NCBI GenBank assembly: GCA_003254885.1
Contig: QANT01007697.1
Span: forward strand, 1-24,875
From: Purshia tridentata
Lineage: Eukaryota > Streptophyta > Magnoliopsida > Rosales > Rosaceae
Direction of reading: 5' to 3'
Length of the DNA stretch: 24,875 bases
The notes under the pieces were generated by a model. The model saw nothing but the letters and a program-made list of their open reading frames with translations, searched no databases and was not told where the DNA came from. Shown piece after piece: positions 23,859-24,875 of the stretch (position 1 is the stretch's first letter; every line of letters begins with the position of its first letter). Position numbers and translations under genes: made by a program.

Positions 23859-24013
23859 AATCCCTAGTTGGAGGAGCTCCTCTAATCTTCTCTCATAAGA
23901 ACATATCCTTTTTGGTATTTTCAATTTTTGTAAATAAAAAATTAATTTATAAATTGAATGAAAAGACCAAAAAGGGCATGCATCTGTGAGAAGAGCTTCT
24001 CCAATTAAGGACT
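23859..24013. mobile_element. Small MITE inside the copia remnant
   Basis: The left end is AATCCCTAGTTGGAGGAGCT and the reverse complement of the right end is AGTCCTTAATTGGAGAAGCT. Both continue to CTTCTC(T/A)CA and CCTTTTTGGT, so the inverted repeats cover about 55 of 155 bases. It is AT-rich in the centre and non-coding. It separates the RT piece from the RNase H end of the copia element. Target duplication not seen. Confidence 0.6.
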
Positions 24014-24017
24014 GAAA

Positions 24018-24290
24018 AAAGCATTAATTCAGAATGAACTTAAAGTATTAGTCTACTTTGTTTCGAGTCAAGACCAGGTTGCTGAAGTCCTCACTAACCG
24101 CATGCTATCAGCTCAGCTTGCGGGTTGTGATAAGAGTTTCCCCTCATCTTAGTCGATCATCTAGGACTTTACCAACGTACGTAATTTTGTGTGTGTATTA
24201 TCTTATAGTTCATAGTCTCATAGTACAACTCTTGTATACAGCTTGTAATGTATCTCTATTTAAGTAATTAATAATACAACACAGCCAAGG
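24018..24290 (+). pseudogene. Ty1-copia RNase H C-terminal end with LTR-like tail
   Basis: From about 24018 the frame reads KALIQNELKVLVYFVSSQDQ and then VAEVLTNRMLSAQLA, ending at a stop near 24153. This matches the last segment of copia RNase H (family pattern F.S..DQ.AD..TK.L....F). A tail from about 24180 to 24290 contains CTTGTATACAGCTTGTAATG and a TCTCTATTTAAGTAATTAAT block, resembling the end of a copia LTR. Most of the RT and RNase H between this piece and the upstream fragment is missing. Confidence 0.65.
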
Positions 24291-24299
24291 TATCTAATG

Positions 24300-24875
24300 C
24301 AATATATACAACCCTATTCGATCTCTATAGTTTCTAAGATAAAGAATTCATGTGTACAGGCGTTTTTAAATCTTAATAATTTTTTAATCCACCAACTTGA
24401 GGAAATTAGCCGAGGTAGTTTTTAATTGACTAATTGGACAGATAAAGTAGCATCGTAGTTCTATATTATGGTTGGTTGCTATATCACCGCCATGAAAGAT
24501 GAATGTTGTCTCTTGTTAATTATATATAAAAGGAATATGTATATATATATATATATAGTATAAGGAACAACAACAGACAAACGGATTAAACCCCACAAGT
24601 AATGATTAAGCCTTCCCTGTCTGATATATATTTATGGAAATATAAAACAGACAACTTGGGTGTGTGAGGAGACATGTCATTATCAATCTTTGTTAGGCTT
24701 ATGCCTAGCTAGTTATATATCTAAACCTCTCTCTCTCTCTCTCTGTGGCATGTTTAAGTCACTTTCAAGCTTGGTTAGCCTTTCTCTCTCTCTCTCCTCT
24801 TGGCTATAGGTATCTAGATTCTAGAATGTTTGTTGCATAGATATATATGGATATTAATTATGAGGAGGATTGAAA
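24300..24875. promoter_or_regulatory. AT-rich DNA with CT-rich leader-like tracts, possibly a promoter of a gene beyond the right edge
   Basis: Contains a (TA)n run at 24540-24557, a TATATAAAAGG block near 24522-24532, then two CT microsatellites at 24727-24744 and 24783-24796 of the kind seen in plant 5' leaders. No coding exon can be shown. An ATG at the extreme right (24860) has only five codons before the window ends. Confidence 0.25.

Overview
The window is nuclear DNA from a flowering plant, most likely a eudicot. It is AT-rich, the genes have many GT-AG introns, the proteins match plant families, leaders and introns carry GA/CT tracts, and small inverted-repeat transposons and degenerate retroelements are common. 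The species cannot be named from sequence alone. There is one ambiguous base (N) at position 916.

Layout. (1) 1-520, minus strand: the 5' end of a gene for a small secreted protein (two exons, signal peptide, TATA box). The gene runs off the left edge. (2) 520-2640: intergenic, with no supported gene. (3) 2928-6780, minus strand: a complete ubiquitin-conjugating enzyme E2 of the UbcH5/plant UBC8 type. It has four coding exons, 148 residues, a 5'UTR intron and a large first coding intron holding two inverted-repeat elements. (4) 7762-10700, minus strand: a complete nine-exon FCF1/UTP24 homologue (198 residues), the PIN-domain nuclease of the small-subunit processome. (5) 10770-13300: divergent intergenic region filled with MITE-like elements. 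(6) 13330-23130, plus strand: an eleven-coding-exon gene for a 579-residue nuclear-type protein that joins a charged N-terminus, a J domain with intact HPD and a C-terminal GPALPP1/DUF3752 region. Its introns hold a well-preserved 237-bp Mutator-type MITE, the antisense 3' end of an L1-type LINE and a likely LTR fragment. (7) 23130-24875: a TTTGG-rich repeat, a broken Ty1-copia element (RT piece, inserted MITE, RNase H end, LTR-like tail), then AT- and CT-rich DNA that may be the promoter and leader of a gene off the right edge.

The three complete genes are conserved housekeeping functions: ubiquitin transfer, 18S rRNA maturation and a probable nuclear co-chaperone. They are neighbours but not an operon, and nothing in the sequence ties them into one pathway. 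I rebuilt all three reading frames exon by exon with consistent phase, and all are intact. I found no new multigene system. The most distinctive items are the 237-bp near-perfect hairpin MITE with a clean 9-bp target duplication, the J-domain plus GPALPP/DUF3752 fusion, and the layered transposon remnants.
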